64,000 nucleotides of DNA from Pseudomonadota bacterium (GTDB lineage: Bacteria > Myxococcota_A > Polyangia > Polyangiales > Polyangiaceae). Position numbers and translations under genes: made by a program. Under the pieces are notes generated by a model that saw only the letters and a program-made list of their open reading frames with translations, searched no databases and had not been told where the DNA came from. The stretch spans positions 1 through 64,000 of the forward strand of contig JAEWRL010000177.1 in the NCBI GenBank assembly GCA_023398955.1, given 5' to 3'. Shown one piece after another: positions 9,201 to 17,317 of the stretch. The first letter of the stretch is position 1, and the number at the start of each line of letters is the position of its first letter.

Positions 9201-9866
9201 GAGCGTCTCGATCCGCTCGTCGAGCGGCGCACTCGAGTGCGCCAAGCTCTTGGCGCGATGACTGGCAGCGACGAGGCGGCCGAAGGAGCGCAATGCGCCG
9301 AAGGGCTGGCCGTGGGTCTCCGCGACGCCGCGGAACAGTGGCTGGTGCTGAAGCTGGCTTCGGAGCTGTTGCAGCGCGGCCTGCAGCGCTACCGGGAGCG
9401 GAACCAGGGCCCCTTGATGGGGCGTGCGGCAGATGTCTTCTGCGATCTGACCCTGGGACGTTATCCCAAGCTGGCTGTCGACTACGATGCACAGGACCGT
9501 CCCGTGCTTCAAGGGGTGCTCATGGATGGTCGGCAGGTGGGCGTCGAGTCAATGAGCGATGGTACCCGCGACCAGCTCTATCTCGCCCTGCGTCTGGCCG
9601 TCATCGAACAGCTGAGCCAGAAGGGGGAGACGGTCCCGGCCACTTTCGACGATCTGCTCGTCCATTGTGATGACGAGCGGTCAGCCGCAGCGCTCAGAGC
9701 GCTAGGTGGCTTGGCGGATCACCTCCAGGTCATATACTTCACCCACCACCAGACAATCGTGGATCTCGCGAGGCGACTACTCCCTCCGGAGCGGTTGGTG
9801 GTCCACACCCTGCCCTCCCGAGCAGGCATGGCGCGGGCAGAGGAAGGGGCTTCGGTCAGTCGGTGA
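6282..9866 (+). CDS. YhaN-like SMC/Rad50-type ATPase
   Basis: 1194 aa. The N-terminus has the Rad50-like lobe with a Walker A site GANESGKSTTLRAI near residue 35. The middle (about 200-1000) is Arg/Glu/Ala-rich and heptad-like, as in a long coiled coil. The C-terminal lobe has the signature helix MSDGTRDQLYLALRLAV, then a Walker B-like FDDLLVHCDDERS and the H-loop FTHH. The match to YhaN is good, including FDDLLVHCD in place of the SMC DEPF. With the upstream YhaO-like nuclease it should form an Mre11-Rad50-type end-processing complex. The start is the ATG of the ATGA overlap. The 3' end overlaps the converging aldo/keto reductase by 11 nt. Confidence 0.9.
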   Translation: MRIRSLHLQRFGGFTDHRLEFGIDTGKLHLVYGANESGKSTTLRAIGDLLFGFGQRTPDDYLHDKKALRVGAVLAGDDGRDLELYRRKGTKKTLLGPDGKELDDDLLAPLLGAVDRAAFERLFGLDHAWLRRGGEELLRGGGNVALGLFQAAAGVASVREVQGSLAAEADELFRPRGSTQTINATLRQLQEVRTRVRQAAVSAEGYHKLEQELAEVEALLGAHQQGVRELEARRRQCERTRRALAPVAQRQALLAEAEALAAVPLLSNDAARQREAAEELLHRASAKLEASSARELALRRKRDAKAISKEVLDAEGRLRRLPDLYAKWAGAVDDLPRREAEEVAARRAVEGLLRAARLDVPVVEAAQAIPPSSQVQLIRRVADQRDVLDERLSLLRGRLDELATERGRKARQLEELPEVIGPEALERTLDDVRSAGLAERALERLERAAAREGEELGQALAALPLFQGNTHDLRGLRVPVDGTVERYAKSWHEETSALEAARRRLDEARQATEQQRHEVHSIQDQGELPTQGAVEAARARRDDGWRIVRRWHIDPVHGGQADPSHHGEDLAVVAREFDPGRSLPEAYEAAVIHADKLGDRRQAETARVARFEHACERLAAQEAHEAACAERLHGAEAAVAELHRRWTAEWTGLGASPLPPAEMKEWLRARREVLTRAERLEHARAAEHDEFAKLDESRQRLTRALERYGVSVAEGISLAELLDLGDAKARELRDGIERVKNVKDALERLDREWEATRTKLGQTERDLVAWSEKWEVALGDLAGRNVGHPLEVRRLLDVLDELRVEVTRWRDLDRRVRAMRADRDALGAAVHELVVALAPELSGRPLLEAAESLMALFEETKQSVRFRDTIGVELDEAEVAKRDAVLEIEAARATLRRLCEQAGCHAPDELRIIEDKARRKLQVEQDLRSIEHQLLAGGDGLSLDELVRESQAVDAETLRVESERLEALIDGERERLDPLVERRTRVRQALGAMTGSDEAAEGAQCAEGLAVGLRDAAEQWLVLKLASELLQRGLQRYRERNQGPLMGRAADVFCDLTLGRYPKLAVDYDAQDRPVLQGVLMDGRQVGVESMSDGTRDQLYLALRLAVIEQLSQKGETVPATFDDLLVHCDDERSAAALRALGGLADHLQVIYFTHHQTIVDLARRLLPPERLVVHTLPSRAGMARAEEGASVSR

Positions 9867-10887
9867 CGGTCCCGCGCACGTCGCGGGTCTGCCAGTCGAC
9901 CATCCAGCCCGGGTACTCGGGAGGCAGTTTGCTCGCCTCGTCGAGTTTCTGGACCTGTTCCGGGGAGAGCTTTAGCTGAGCCGCGGCGAGATTGTCTCGG
10001 AGCTGCTCCGGCTTCTTCGCCCCGATGATGACGCTCGTCACGAACGGACGCGTCAGCAGCCAGGCCAGGGAGACGCGGGCCACCGAGGTGCCAGTCTCCT
10101 CGGCGACGCCACGAAGCGCCCGGAGCACGCCTGGCAGTCGTCCTGCATCGACGGGTGGAAAGTCGAAGGTCGTCCGGCGCGCGTCTTCTGGGCCTGGCTG
10201 GTCGGGGTCGAACTTGCCCGAGAGGAGACCTCCAGCGAGTGGGCTCCAGGGCAAGATGGCGACGCCCTCGCTTTGGGCCATCGGCACGATCTCTCGCTCG
10301 ATGTCGCGGCCAACGAGCGAGTAATAGACCTGAGCGCTTTGGAAACGGGCCAGCAGGTTTGCATCGGCGAAGGCTATCGCCTTCATGGCAAGCCACGCCG
10401 GTAGGTTGCTGAACCCGACGTACCTTACCTTTCCCGCGCGTACTAGCGCGTCCAGAGCAGTGATCGTCTCCTCGATCGGGGTCGCAGGGTCGAAGCCGTG
10501 GATCTGGTAGAGATCGATGTAGTCCAGGCGCAGGCGTGCAAGGCTCCGCTCGACGCTAGCCATGATGTGTGCCCGCGACAGACCCACCTCGTTCACGCCG
10601 GGTCCCATGCGCCCCCGGACTTTCGTTGCAATGACGAGCCGATCCCGAGGACGCGCCAGTGACGACAGGGCTGCCCCAAGCAGCTTCTCCGACTCACCCT
10701 CCGAGTAGACGTTCGCTGTGTCGATGAAGTTGACCCCCTCGTCCAAAGCAGTGCCGACGAGCGCCTCCACCTCGGCCTGGCCCAGTTTGCCGACCGCTTC
10801 CCAGAAGCCCTTGCCTCCGAAGGTCATTGTTCCAAGGCATATCTCGGATACGTATAGACCTGTTCTTCCCAAAGGGTTGTAGCGCAC
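9856..10887 (-). CDS. aldo/keto reductase
   Basis: 343 aa from the GTG at 10887, which has a perfect GGAGG five bases upstream. An in-frame ATG at 10965 lacks this and adds a non-conserved N-terminus. The (beta/alpha)8 oxidoreductase hallmarks are visible: RTGLYVSEICLGTMTFGG, catalytic Asp and Tyr in DTANVYSEGESE, Lys in ATKV, His in YQIHGFD, then VRYVGFSN and the cofactor segment VIIGAKKPEQL. It most resembles the YakC/YajO-type NADPH reductases. The substrate cannot be told. The gene is monocistronic. Confidence 0.92.
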   Translation of the reverse strand: MRYNPLGRTGLYVSEICLGTMTFGGKGFWEAVGKLGQAEVEALVGTALDEGVNFIDTANVYSEGESEKLLGAALSSLARPRDRLVIATKVRGRMGPGVNEVGLSRAHIMASVERSLARLRLDYIDLYQIHGFDPATPIEETITALDALVRAGKVRYVGFSNLPAWLAMKAIAFADANLLARFQSAQVYYSLVGRDIEREIVPMAQSEGVAILPWSPLAGGLLSGKFDPDQPGPEDARRTTFDFPPVDAGRLPGVLRALRGVAEETGTSVARVSLAWLLTRPFVTSVIIGAKKPEQLRDNLAAAQLKLSPEQVQKLDEASKLPPEYPGWMVDWQTRDVRGTVTD

Positions 10888-11016
10888 GGAAGCCTCCGAA
10901 TCCTCAGTAGAAAAGAGCCGGGCCGTACGTAGTGCTCCTGGCGGCCCCTCGCAATCCCGGGGCATGCCGATGCCGCCCTCGGGATCCGTGGCGCAATGCC
11001 TCGGGGGCCTACCGTG

Positions 11017-12027
11017 TCAGCTGCCGAGAGCCGCTTCGATGGCCTTCGAGACCTCGCCGAAGTCCGTCGGGTTTCCGATCCGCTTGCCATTGATGAAGAG
11101 AGTCGGGGTGCCCTGGACGGCGACTTCCTTGCCGAGCTCCAGATCGGCCTTGACACGTCGTGCGGTTTCCGGGGCGTCCATGGCAGCCTTGAACTTGGCC
11201 ACGTCGAGCCCGAGCTCCTTCGCGTACGACTCCAGAGATGAGCGACCCAGGCTTTGCTGGTTCTCGAAGAGCTTGTCGTGAAACTCCCAGAATTTGCCTT
11301 GGGCATTGGCTGCGAGGGACGCCTCGGCGGCGACCTGCGCGTTCTGGTGGAAGTCGAGGGGAAATTGGCGAAACACGAAGCGGACCCGGTCCCCATACTG
11401 TTGCTTCACCTGTCCGGCGACACTGGCCGCACGGGAACAGTACGGGCACTCGAAATCTGAGAACTCGACGAGCGTCACCTTCGCGTTGCTGGGTCCGAAG
11501 CTAGGCGCATCACTCGCCTCCACCTTCGCCTGGAGCTCGGCGCTGAGCGGTTGATTCGCCTTCTCCTGCTGTTGGAGCTCCCGCACGATGTCGTCGACCT
11601 GGGCCATCATGGCGGCGCACTGCGCGGGGGGAAATGCCTTGCTTTTCTCCTTGACCATGCGGCAAGAATCGGTGTCTTCGCCGACTCCTGCGCAGAGCTT
11701 CGCGACCAGCTCATCGCACTTCTTGCCCTGCTTCTTCAGCTTTGCCTTGGTAGCCTCGAAGTCTTGCAGCCCTGCGCTGCACGCACTATCCGAGAGCAGT
11801 TCCAGGGTCGTCCTGACACTCTCGCAGGTTGGCGAATCCTCCCCGACCTCGCCGCACACCCGCTTGCCGAGGGCGGAGCAAGGCTCCTTTGCGCCGCCCG
11901 CTTTGGTGCGAGATTCGACGCTTTGGGCGGGGTCGCTTTCGGTGCCGGGGCGCTCGTTGCACGCCGCGAGCAGCAAGAGGGAAGCGGCAAGTGTGCCGAG
12001 GCACCGTGAACGTCTGGGGATCAGCAT
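11017..12027 (-). CDS. DsbA-like lipoprotein with duplicated four-Cys module
   Basis: 336 aa from the ATG at 12027, preceded by GGAGGA; this start puts a lipobox (SLLLLAAC, Cys23) in the right place. Residues 50-137 hold two copies of the same spacing: C50-x7-C58-x9-C68-x14-C83 and C104-x7-C112-x9-C122-x14-C137, each with [VC]GEVGEDS- or GVGEDTDS-like residues between Cys 2 and 3. From about residue 165 to the end is a thioredoxin fold of the DsbA/DsbG type with active site FECPYCSRAA and cis-Pro loop VQGTPTLFING. It should be an envelope-anchored thiol oxidant or isomerase. The function of the Cys module is unknown; two or four disulfides are likely. Confidence 0.9.
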   Translation of the reverse strand: MLIPRRSRCLGTLAASLLLLAACNERPGTESDPAQSVESRTKAGGAKEPCSALGKRVCGEVGEDSPTCESVRTTLELLSDSACSAGLQDFEATKAKLKKQGKKCDELVAKLCAGVGEDTDSCRMVKEKSKAFPPAQCAAMMAQVDDIVRELQQQEKANQPLSAELQAKVEASDAPSFGPSNAKVTLVEFSDFECPYCSRAASVAGQVKQQYGDRVRFVFRQFPLDFHQNAQVAAEASLAANAQGKFWEFHDKLFENQQSLGRSSLESYAKELGLDVAKFKAAMDAPETARRVKADLELGKEVAVQGTPTLFINGKRIGNPTDFGEVSKAIEAALGS

Positions 12028-12282
12028 TTTAGTGGATTCCTCCGATGGTGCCCCGTGTGTAGCGGGTCGCCGACCGTTGGGCAAATCCCGCGGAGCGGCG
12101 CGGCGTTGCGATAGCTGCCGTGGACGGTCGGACACCCACCGATGCGAAGACCCCTCCGCCTCCCGGATAGCGGGCGCGTGCCGAGTGATTGCCTCCAAAG
12201 GCAGAGCCAAGAGCACTCACCATCATCCACGGAGCCCAGGAGCGCCCAGTCGCAGTATGCGAAGCGTTGCCTTTCGTTTCGG

Positions 12283-13497
12283 TCAGAAGTACGCCTCCCC
12301 GTATACGGCGACTCCCCATGGAGACCGGAGGGAGAGCTCGCTCCATTGTCCGTCGCCGTCTCCTTCTGCCTGCTCCGGGCCAGTGCGCACTCTGAAACTG
12401 AGCTCGGAGCCGTGGGCCAGCCATCCCGTACCGCGCAGACCGAGCCACGCGAGAGCCTGCCAGCATGCGCCGACCTCTGCCTCCATGAGGAGTCCCGATG
12501 CAGAATCGTGGAACCCTTCGGCGCGGTCCTCTGGAGCCCACGAGGTGCTCGCCTGGCGCCACCCCGCGGCAATGGCCGCCTCCAGGCTCCAGGGCTGGCG
12601 TATCGGCCACCGCAGCCGCACTTGCGGGGCGATCCAGCGTTGCCCTACCTCGGCAGCGGCTTCAGGTAGGTCCTGGGTGTGTGGCGCGAGGGTCGTGCGG
12701 GCGATCAGTCCAAAGGCCAAGTGCCGCCAGGGCCAAAGGTGAACCTCCGCGCTTGCCCCCACCGTCGCAGACAGGCCCTCGCCGGCTATGATCCCGGCCC
12801 CCAATGCTGAGGACCACGACGGAGCCGTCGGGTCCGTGTTCTGCGCTTTCGGCAAAGGCCTGTCACCGGAGTCGCCACCCCCGGGTGGTCCTGCCGCGGG
12901 CTCCTCCACGGGCAGTGGAATGAGTCCGCTGCGCAGCAGCTCGACGGCACGCAGGGCCAAGAGCTCCCGCGACTCCCGAGGTCCAGCCGAAACGACGTGC
13001 CTCTGCGGGGCCGTCGTGACATCCGACTGCAAGAACCACAGCTCGATGTGGCGCTCGCTGCGTATCCAGACGACGGCTGCCGCACGGCGCTGCTGCACTG
13101 CATCCTGGACGGCGCGTGCGGCGTTGGGGCCTTCTCGGACGCCATAGCGCAAGAGCTGCAGCTCTGCGGTCACCCGTGAGCGAACGACGCCCGTACCCGC
13201 CGCATGCGCCACGAGGACGAAGGGCTGCGCACCGTGCCCCGGGACTTCGCGTGGGGCGGTGTGGCCAGAGCTCACGCTCGAGACGATGGCCAGCCCCAGC
13301 AGGACCCACCCGAAGACTAGGGCCGCTCGAGCTCGCGACGGGCGTTCGCAGCGAAGACGCCCCTCGGGTAACGATCCAGATAGCGTTGAGCAGCGGCTCG
13401 CCCGGCCGCGCTGTCCGCGCGAAGCTCCACCAACCGGCCGAGGGCCTGCTCCGCCAGAGCTCCCTGGTTGCTTTCTCGCAGATAGGTATCGAACCAC
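12283..13497 (-). CDS. predicted envelope protein of the ECF-FecR operon
   Basis: The frame is open for 404 residues, but the biological N-terminus is unclear. A signal-peptide-like segment (ARAALVFGWVLLGLAIVSS) starts near residue 57. The only canonical in-frame start before it is the GTG at 13497, which would overlap the upstream FecR gene by 181 nt with no clear ribosome binding site. Residues 85-200 form a small alpha/beta-looking region. About 230-404 alternate hydrophobic and aromatic residues and end in YGEAYF, as in an outer-membrane beta barrel. No family recognised. As third gene after ECF sigma and FecR it may be the signal-receiving or effector component. Confidence 0.65.
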   Translation of the reverse strand: MVRYLSARKQPGSSGGAGPRPVGGASRGQRGRASRCSTLSGSLPEGRLRCERPSRARAALVFGWVLLGLAIVSSVSSGHTAPREVPGHGAQPFVLVAHAAGTGVVRSRVTAELQLLRYGVREGPNAARAVQDAVQQRRAAAVVWIRSERHIELWFLQSDVTTAPQRHVVSAGPRESRELLALRAVELLRSGLIPLPVEEPAAGPPGGGDSGDRPLPKAQNTDPTAPSWSSALGAGIIAGEGLSATVGASAEVHLWPWRHLAFGLIARTTLAPHTQDLPEAAAEVGQRWIAPQVRLRWPIRQPWSLEAAIAAGWRQASTSWAPEDRAEGFHDSASGLLMEAEVGACWQALAWLGLRGTGWLAHGSELSFRVRTGPEQAEGDGDGQWSELSLRSPWGVAVYGEAYF

Positions 13498-14588
13498 TTC
13501 GCCGCCTCGGCCCGCGCACCAAGCTGGTCCGCCGCGATCTTCCCTAGCAGATAGGCTGTTTCTCCGCGAACGCCGTGACGGGACCGTAGAGCCTGGAGGG
13601 CGTCTACGGCGAGCCGGGGCTGACTATTCAGGCGAGCTGCGTCCGCAATGCGCCGGAGCTCCGTGGGAGTGGCCTCTTGCAGCGCAGCCGCTGCGCCATG
13701 GCGGCGGAGGGCGGCGAGGGCCCTTGGGCCGTCTCCCCGCTCGAGAGCAGCGCGCCAGGCGGGAGCCTCAACTCTCACGGTGAGCCGACCGGCGTGTGCC
13801 CGGACGTCTGCGCCGGGTACGCGCACCGAGGAGGTGGCCATCGCTTCGGGCGCGTGTTCCGCGTCTTCGCCGCTCGGGTGGGCGGCGCCGTGATGCTCGT
13901 CAGGAGCTGCTGCAGCCTTGTCGCTGCCAACCTGGGTGGGTGGCGAGCCTGTCTCCACGCGTAGCACTTCGCCCTGCCGAACCCTCCGCTCGCCAAGCCG
14001 CGGACCGCTGACGAGCACCGTGCCCGAATGCATCACCAGCTCGAAGCGCCGCGCTGCGGGATGCCACGAGAGGTCGAACTCCGTTCCCGTGACCTTTACT
14101 GTGTAGGGGCCCGCAAAGAGGGTCCAGCGTGCGTCGGCGTGCGGCTCAATCCGTGCATGGGTGCGCCCCCTTGCCAGCATCACCTCCGCGCCTTGGGCCG
14201 ACGTCTGGCGGACCTGGAGTCTGGTTTCGGGGAAGAGCGAGACCCGCGTGCCTTCGGAGAAGCGAAGCTGCAGGGTCTCGTCCCGTGTCTCCAGCCAGTC
14301 GCCGACCTCGGCGCTGTTGGGCGCTTCGACGAGGAATGAGATGGGGGCGGCCGGGCGCAGGAGCGACCCAAGGACGAGCGCTGCCCCCGCCAGGGCGACT
14401 GCTGCCAATGAGAGAACTGGCGCGAATCGCCTGCGACGACCACGGGTCGCACTGAAGCCGCGCTGTCTGGCGGACGAGATGAACCGAAGCCTCGCCTCAG
14501 CGATGATGCGCTCGTCGACGGACGGGTCGTCGAGGGAGCCGCCCATGGTCTGGCCGAGCTTCTCGAGGCGCTTCTCTAGACTCTCCAC
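13317..14588 (-). CDS. FecR-like regulator with C-terminal TPR-like region
   Basis: 423 aa, GTG start with GGAGGAGGG upstream. Cytoplasmic N-terminus (1-52), one membrane helix (about 53-76, FAPVLSLAAVALAGAALVLG), then a periplasmic FecR domain (about 95-200) with GTRVSLFPETRLQV and VTGTEFDLSWHP. The C-terminal third (about 290-420) is helical and Ala-rich with tetratricopeptide-like spacing, ending RYLDRYPRGVFAANARRELERP. It overlaps the sigma factor gene by 13 nt, so the two are coupled. By analogy with other ECF/FecR pairs it is an anti-sigma or sigma-modulating protein, but no TonB receptor is encoded next to it. Confidence 0.85.
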   Translation of the reverse strand: MESLEKRLEKLGQTMGGSLDDPSVDERIIAEARLRFISSARQRGFSATRGRRRRFAPVLSLAAVALAGAALVLGSLLRPAAPISFLVEAPNSAEVGDWLETRDETLQLRFSEGTRVSLFPETRLQVRQTSAQGAEVMLARGRTHARIEPHADARWTLFAGPYTVKVTGTEFDLSWHPAARRFELVMHSGTVLVSGPRLGERRVRQGEVLRVETGSPPTQVGSDKAAAAPDEHHGAAHPSGEDAEHAPEAMATSSVRVPGADVRAHAGRLTVRVEAPAWRAALERGDGPRALAALRRHGAAAALQEATPTELRRIADAARLNSQPRLAVDALQALRSRHGVRGETAYLLGKIAADQLGARAEAAKWFDTYLRESNQGALAEQALGRLVELRADSAAGRAAAQRYLDRYPRGVFAANARRELERP

Positions 14589-15235
14589 CGCTCACCCTCC
14601 TCCAGCCATTCACGTAAGACGGCATCCTGTGTCGCGAGAGCAACGAAGCGCGCTTGGGCCTTGGCGACCCGGCGCTTTGCCGTGGAAAGGGATACCCCGC
14701 AGGCATCGGCGACATGCGTCAGCTCGAGCCGCTCGATGAAGCGCAAGCAGAAGACGATCCGCTCCGTTGCCGGCAACAGGTCCAGTATCCGGTAAAGTCG
14801 CCGGCACGCTTGCTGTATCTCCGCCGAGGCTGGTACGTCTGGGATGTCCGGGAGGAGCTCGGGTTCACGGAACGTGAGCCAGCTGCGGGCGCGGCGCCTC
14901 CTTATCGTGCGGTACGCGGTGTGCGTCGCGATGCGGAGCAACCAGGCCAACAGGGCCGTGGGGTCCTTCAGGCTGCCGATCGAATCCATCGCCTGTGCGA
15001 AGACCTCATGCACGAGGTCTGCCATTTCCTCGTGCCGTTCCTGACCCAGGGTCCGCCTCAGCATGCGAGTCACCGCTGGGGCGTAGCGGTCGAACATCTC
15101 CTCCGCGGCCCAGCACTCGCCACGGCGCATCCCCTCGACGATCGCCCGATCGTCCCTCGAGAACGGCAGTACCTTGCGCGGTGCCTTCGTCGTGGGCACG
15201 GCGTTCGTCGGCAAGGGAGAGGGCGATGGCGCCAT
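14576..15235 (-). CDS. ECF-type RNA polymerase sigma factor
   Basis: 219 aa. Region 2 (about 38-105) shows MFDRYAPAVTRMLRR, DLVHEVFAQAMDSI and LLAWLLRIATHTAYRTIRRR. Region 4 (about 140-200) shows LLPATERIVFCLRFIERL and a helix-turn-helix ADACGVSLSTAKRRVAKAQARF. It heads an operon with FecR and the predicted envelope protein, a layout common in myxobacteria. It probably directs its own operon in response to an envelope signal. The start ATG has only a weak ribosome site, so a nearby alternative start cannot be excluded. Confidence 0.92.
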   Translation of the reverse strand: MAPSPSPLPTNAVPTTKAPRKVLPFSRDDRAIVEGMRRGECWAAEEMFDRYAPAVTRMLRRTLGQERHEEMADLVHEVFAQAMDSIGSLKDPTALLAWLLRIATHTAYRTIRRRRARSWLTFREPELLPDIPDVPASAEIQQACRRLYRILDLLPATERIVFCLRFIERLELTHVADACGVSLSTAKRRVAKAQARFVALATQDAVLREWLEEGERWRV

Positions 15236-15465
15236 GTTTGGAGTGAGGTGCCCGGAGGCTGCCGCAGCGGGTCAGGAGAATCTCCACTCTACTTGGTGGC
15301 CGGGCAAGGGGCTCAACGAGCAGCGCTGTGCGAGCGCCAGGTACTACTCAGGGTGCCCGAGGAGAGGCCAGGTCGGGCGGTCGAGCCCAGCTCGCAGGTG
15401 GCCGCGATTCGCACGGGTTGCGATACCACACGTCCGGGCCGGCTCAGGGCTCTGGGGAGAAGACC

Positions 15466-17118
15466 CTAGCCGCCGGAGAAGCGAGAATTGGGATCCTGTC
15501 CGTCACTCGGGAGCTCGACGTGGTCGACGGGGTCCAGTGGGGGTGCCGCCTCCAGATCCAGCTTGGCTTCCCCCGCGACCATCGCCCGAAACTCGAACAG
15601 GTCGCGTCGGCGATCGAGCCTCGGTGTGACGCTGCCCGCGGTTCGCGAGCGATATAGATCATGGAGGTCCACGTCGGTGATGAGCAGCATTTCGACGTTG
15701 CTGTCCGCTTCCGCTTGAATGCCGTCGCGCGCAAACTCGAAGTCACTCGGCGAGTACACAGCGGCCCGACCATAGTTGATATCCATGGCAGCGACGCTGG
15801 GCAGGTTGCCAATGATCCCAGCAGTTGCCACGTAGATTTGGTTCTCGATCGCCCGGGCCTGGCAACAATAGCGGACCCTCGAGTAGGCAGCGCGGTTGTC
15901 CGTACAGTAGGGAACGAAGAGGATCTCGGCGCCTTGATCCGCGAGGTACCGAGCCGCTTCAGGGAACTCCGAATCATAGCAGACGAGGATTCCGACCTTA
16001 GCTTTCGCCGTCGCGTGCACCCGGAGCTCATTGCCGCCGCTGATACCCCAGTCGCGTTTTTCGGAGGGGGTGACGTGCAGTTTTGGCTGCAGCACGTGAT
16101 GCCCGTCCGGGAAGAACAGGAAGCAAGCATTGTAGAGCTTCCCCTGACGCCGTATCGGATGGCTCCCCGCCACGAGATGCAGGCCGTACTCCCGTGCCAA
16201 GCGAGAACAGAGCTCCACGAATGGCCCCTCGAGCTCGCTGAGGCGCAGAATGGCCTCCCCCGAGGGCAGCTTGCGCCAGCCCTCCCGGGAGAGGAGCTGC
16301 ATGGTGAAGAACTCGGGGAAGACCACGAAGTCCGAGCGGTAGCCGGCAGCCGCCGCGACGAAGTACTCCACCTGGCTCTCGAAATCCTCGAAGTCCGTGA
16401 TGCCGCGGACCTGGTACTGCACACAGGCGACTCGGACCTTCCTGTCACGCTCCTCAGAGGTTGGGTGGTAGCTTGGGTTCAGCCACTCCAGCAGCGTCGC
16501 GCAGTTCTTGCTACGAGGATCCCTGAGGTAGTTGCGGAATACCTCACGCACCACGAAACCCTCGCGAAGGTGGACACCCAGCACTGAGTCTCGCAGCCGT
16601 CCCTCCTCGACGGCCCGCACGTACTCCTCGGGACTCATGGAGCCCCCTTGGGCGCTAAAGTCGAAGAGCCGTCCTCCCGCCAGCATGCGCCGAAGATTGA
16701 GCGACCGGCAGACCTTCCGGCGCTGCTCGTAGAGCGCGTGGGCCACGCCCTGACCCCGTGCGTCGGGCGCCACGTAGACGTCCGCACAGTACAGCGTGTC
16801 CCCCTGCGGATCGTGATTGTGGAAGTAGCCCCCGTCCGTGATGCCTGCGAAGGTGTGAGGACGGTAGGGGTCCAGCCCCAAATCGACGATGAGGCTCGCG
16901 GCGGCCCCGATGACACGATCTCCGTCGACGACCACGAGCTGCCCTTCGGGGAACGTGCGAATGTGCTGAAGCAACTGTCCGCGGTTCCAGACGATGTTTT
17001 CCTCGTCAGAGAGCGGAAAGCAGAGCCTATTGAGCCCCACCATCTCATCGACGTGCTCGAAGCCAGCCTGCATCAAAAGAGCCGGGCCTTTAGCCAGTGC
17101 TAGCTTCCTCGGCAGCAT
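15466..17118 (-). CDS. GNAT acetyltransferase-nitrilase fusion protein
   Basis: 550 aa. The N-terminal half (about 15-190) is a GNAT domain, with LVVVDGDRVIGAAASL and an acetyl-CoA-loop-like VAPDARGQGVAHALYEQRR. The C-terminal half (about 228-530) is a carbon-nitrogen hydrolase: catalytic Glu in VVFPEFFTMQLL (near 268), Lys in LQPKLHVTP (near 344) and Cys in VCYDSEFPEAARYLA (near 378). Both halves look complete. Such two-domain proteins are known in bacteria, but their substrate is not established as far as I know; an N-acylated amine or amide would fit both activities. Divergent from otsAB. Confidence 0.9.
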   Translation of the reverse strand: MLPRKLALAKGPALLMQAGFEHVDEMVGLNRLCFPLSDEENIVWNRGQLLQHIRTFPEGQLVVVDGDRVIGAAASLIVDLGLDPYRPHTFAGITDGGYFHNHDPQGDTLYCADVYVAPDARGQGVAHALYEQRRKVCRSLNLRRMLAGGRLFDFSAQGGSMSPEEYVRAVEEGRLRDSVLGVHLREGFVVREVFRNYLRDPRSKNCATLLEWLNPSYHPTSEERDRKVRVACVQYQVRGITDFEDFESQVEYFVAAAAGYRSDFVVFPEFFTMQLLSREGWRKLPSGEAILRLSELEGPFVELCSRLAREYGLHLVAGSHPIRRQGKLYNACFLFFPDGHHVLQPKLHVTPSEKRDWGISGGNELRVHATAKAKVGILVCYDSEFPEAARYLADQGAEILFVPYCTDNRAAYSRVRYCCQARAIENQIYVATAGIIGNLPSVAAMDINYGRAAVYSPSDFEFARDGIQAEADSNVEMLLITDVDLHDLYRSRTAGSVTPRLDRRRDLFEFRAMVAGEAKLDLEAAPPLDPVDHVELPSDGQDPNSRFSGG

Positions 17119-17317
17119 CGTCTAGCCATGCCACCGGCCACGGGTGAGGGCTAGGGTTGCCACCCGTGGAAGCGGATCGGGAGGACGGCACTCCCTGGGA
17201 CCAAGTGCCGCGCACGGGGTCAGACACTTGGCGGTGCTGCGCGCAGACCGGTTCAGCCGGTTTTTCGTCCGGTTTTTCCTCGCGATCATAGGCACATTGC
17301 ATTAGGTTGCTGACGCT

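Noticed and set aside
5026..10887. Phage defence island around the YhaO/YhaN pair
   Set aside because: The flanking genes (FabG-like, aldo/keto reductase, Usp) are metabolic or stress genes, and no integrase, restriction or toxin gene is near.
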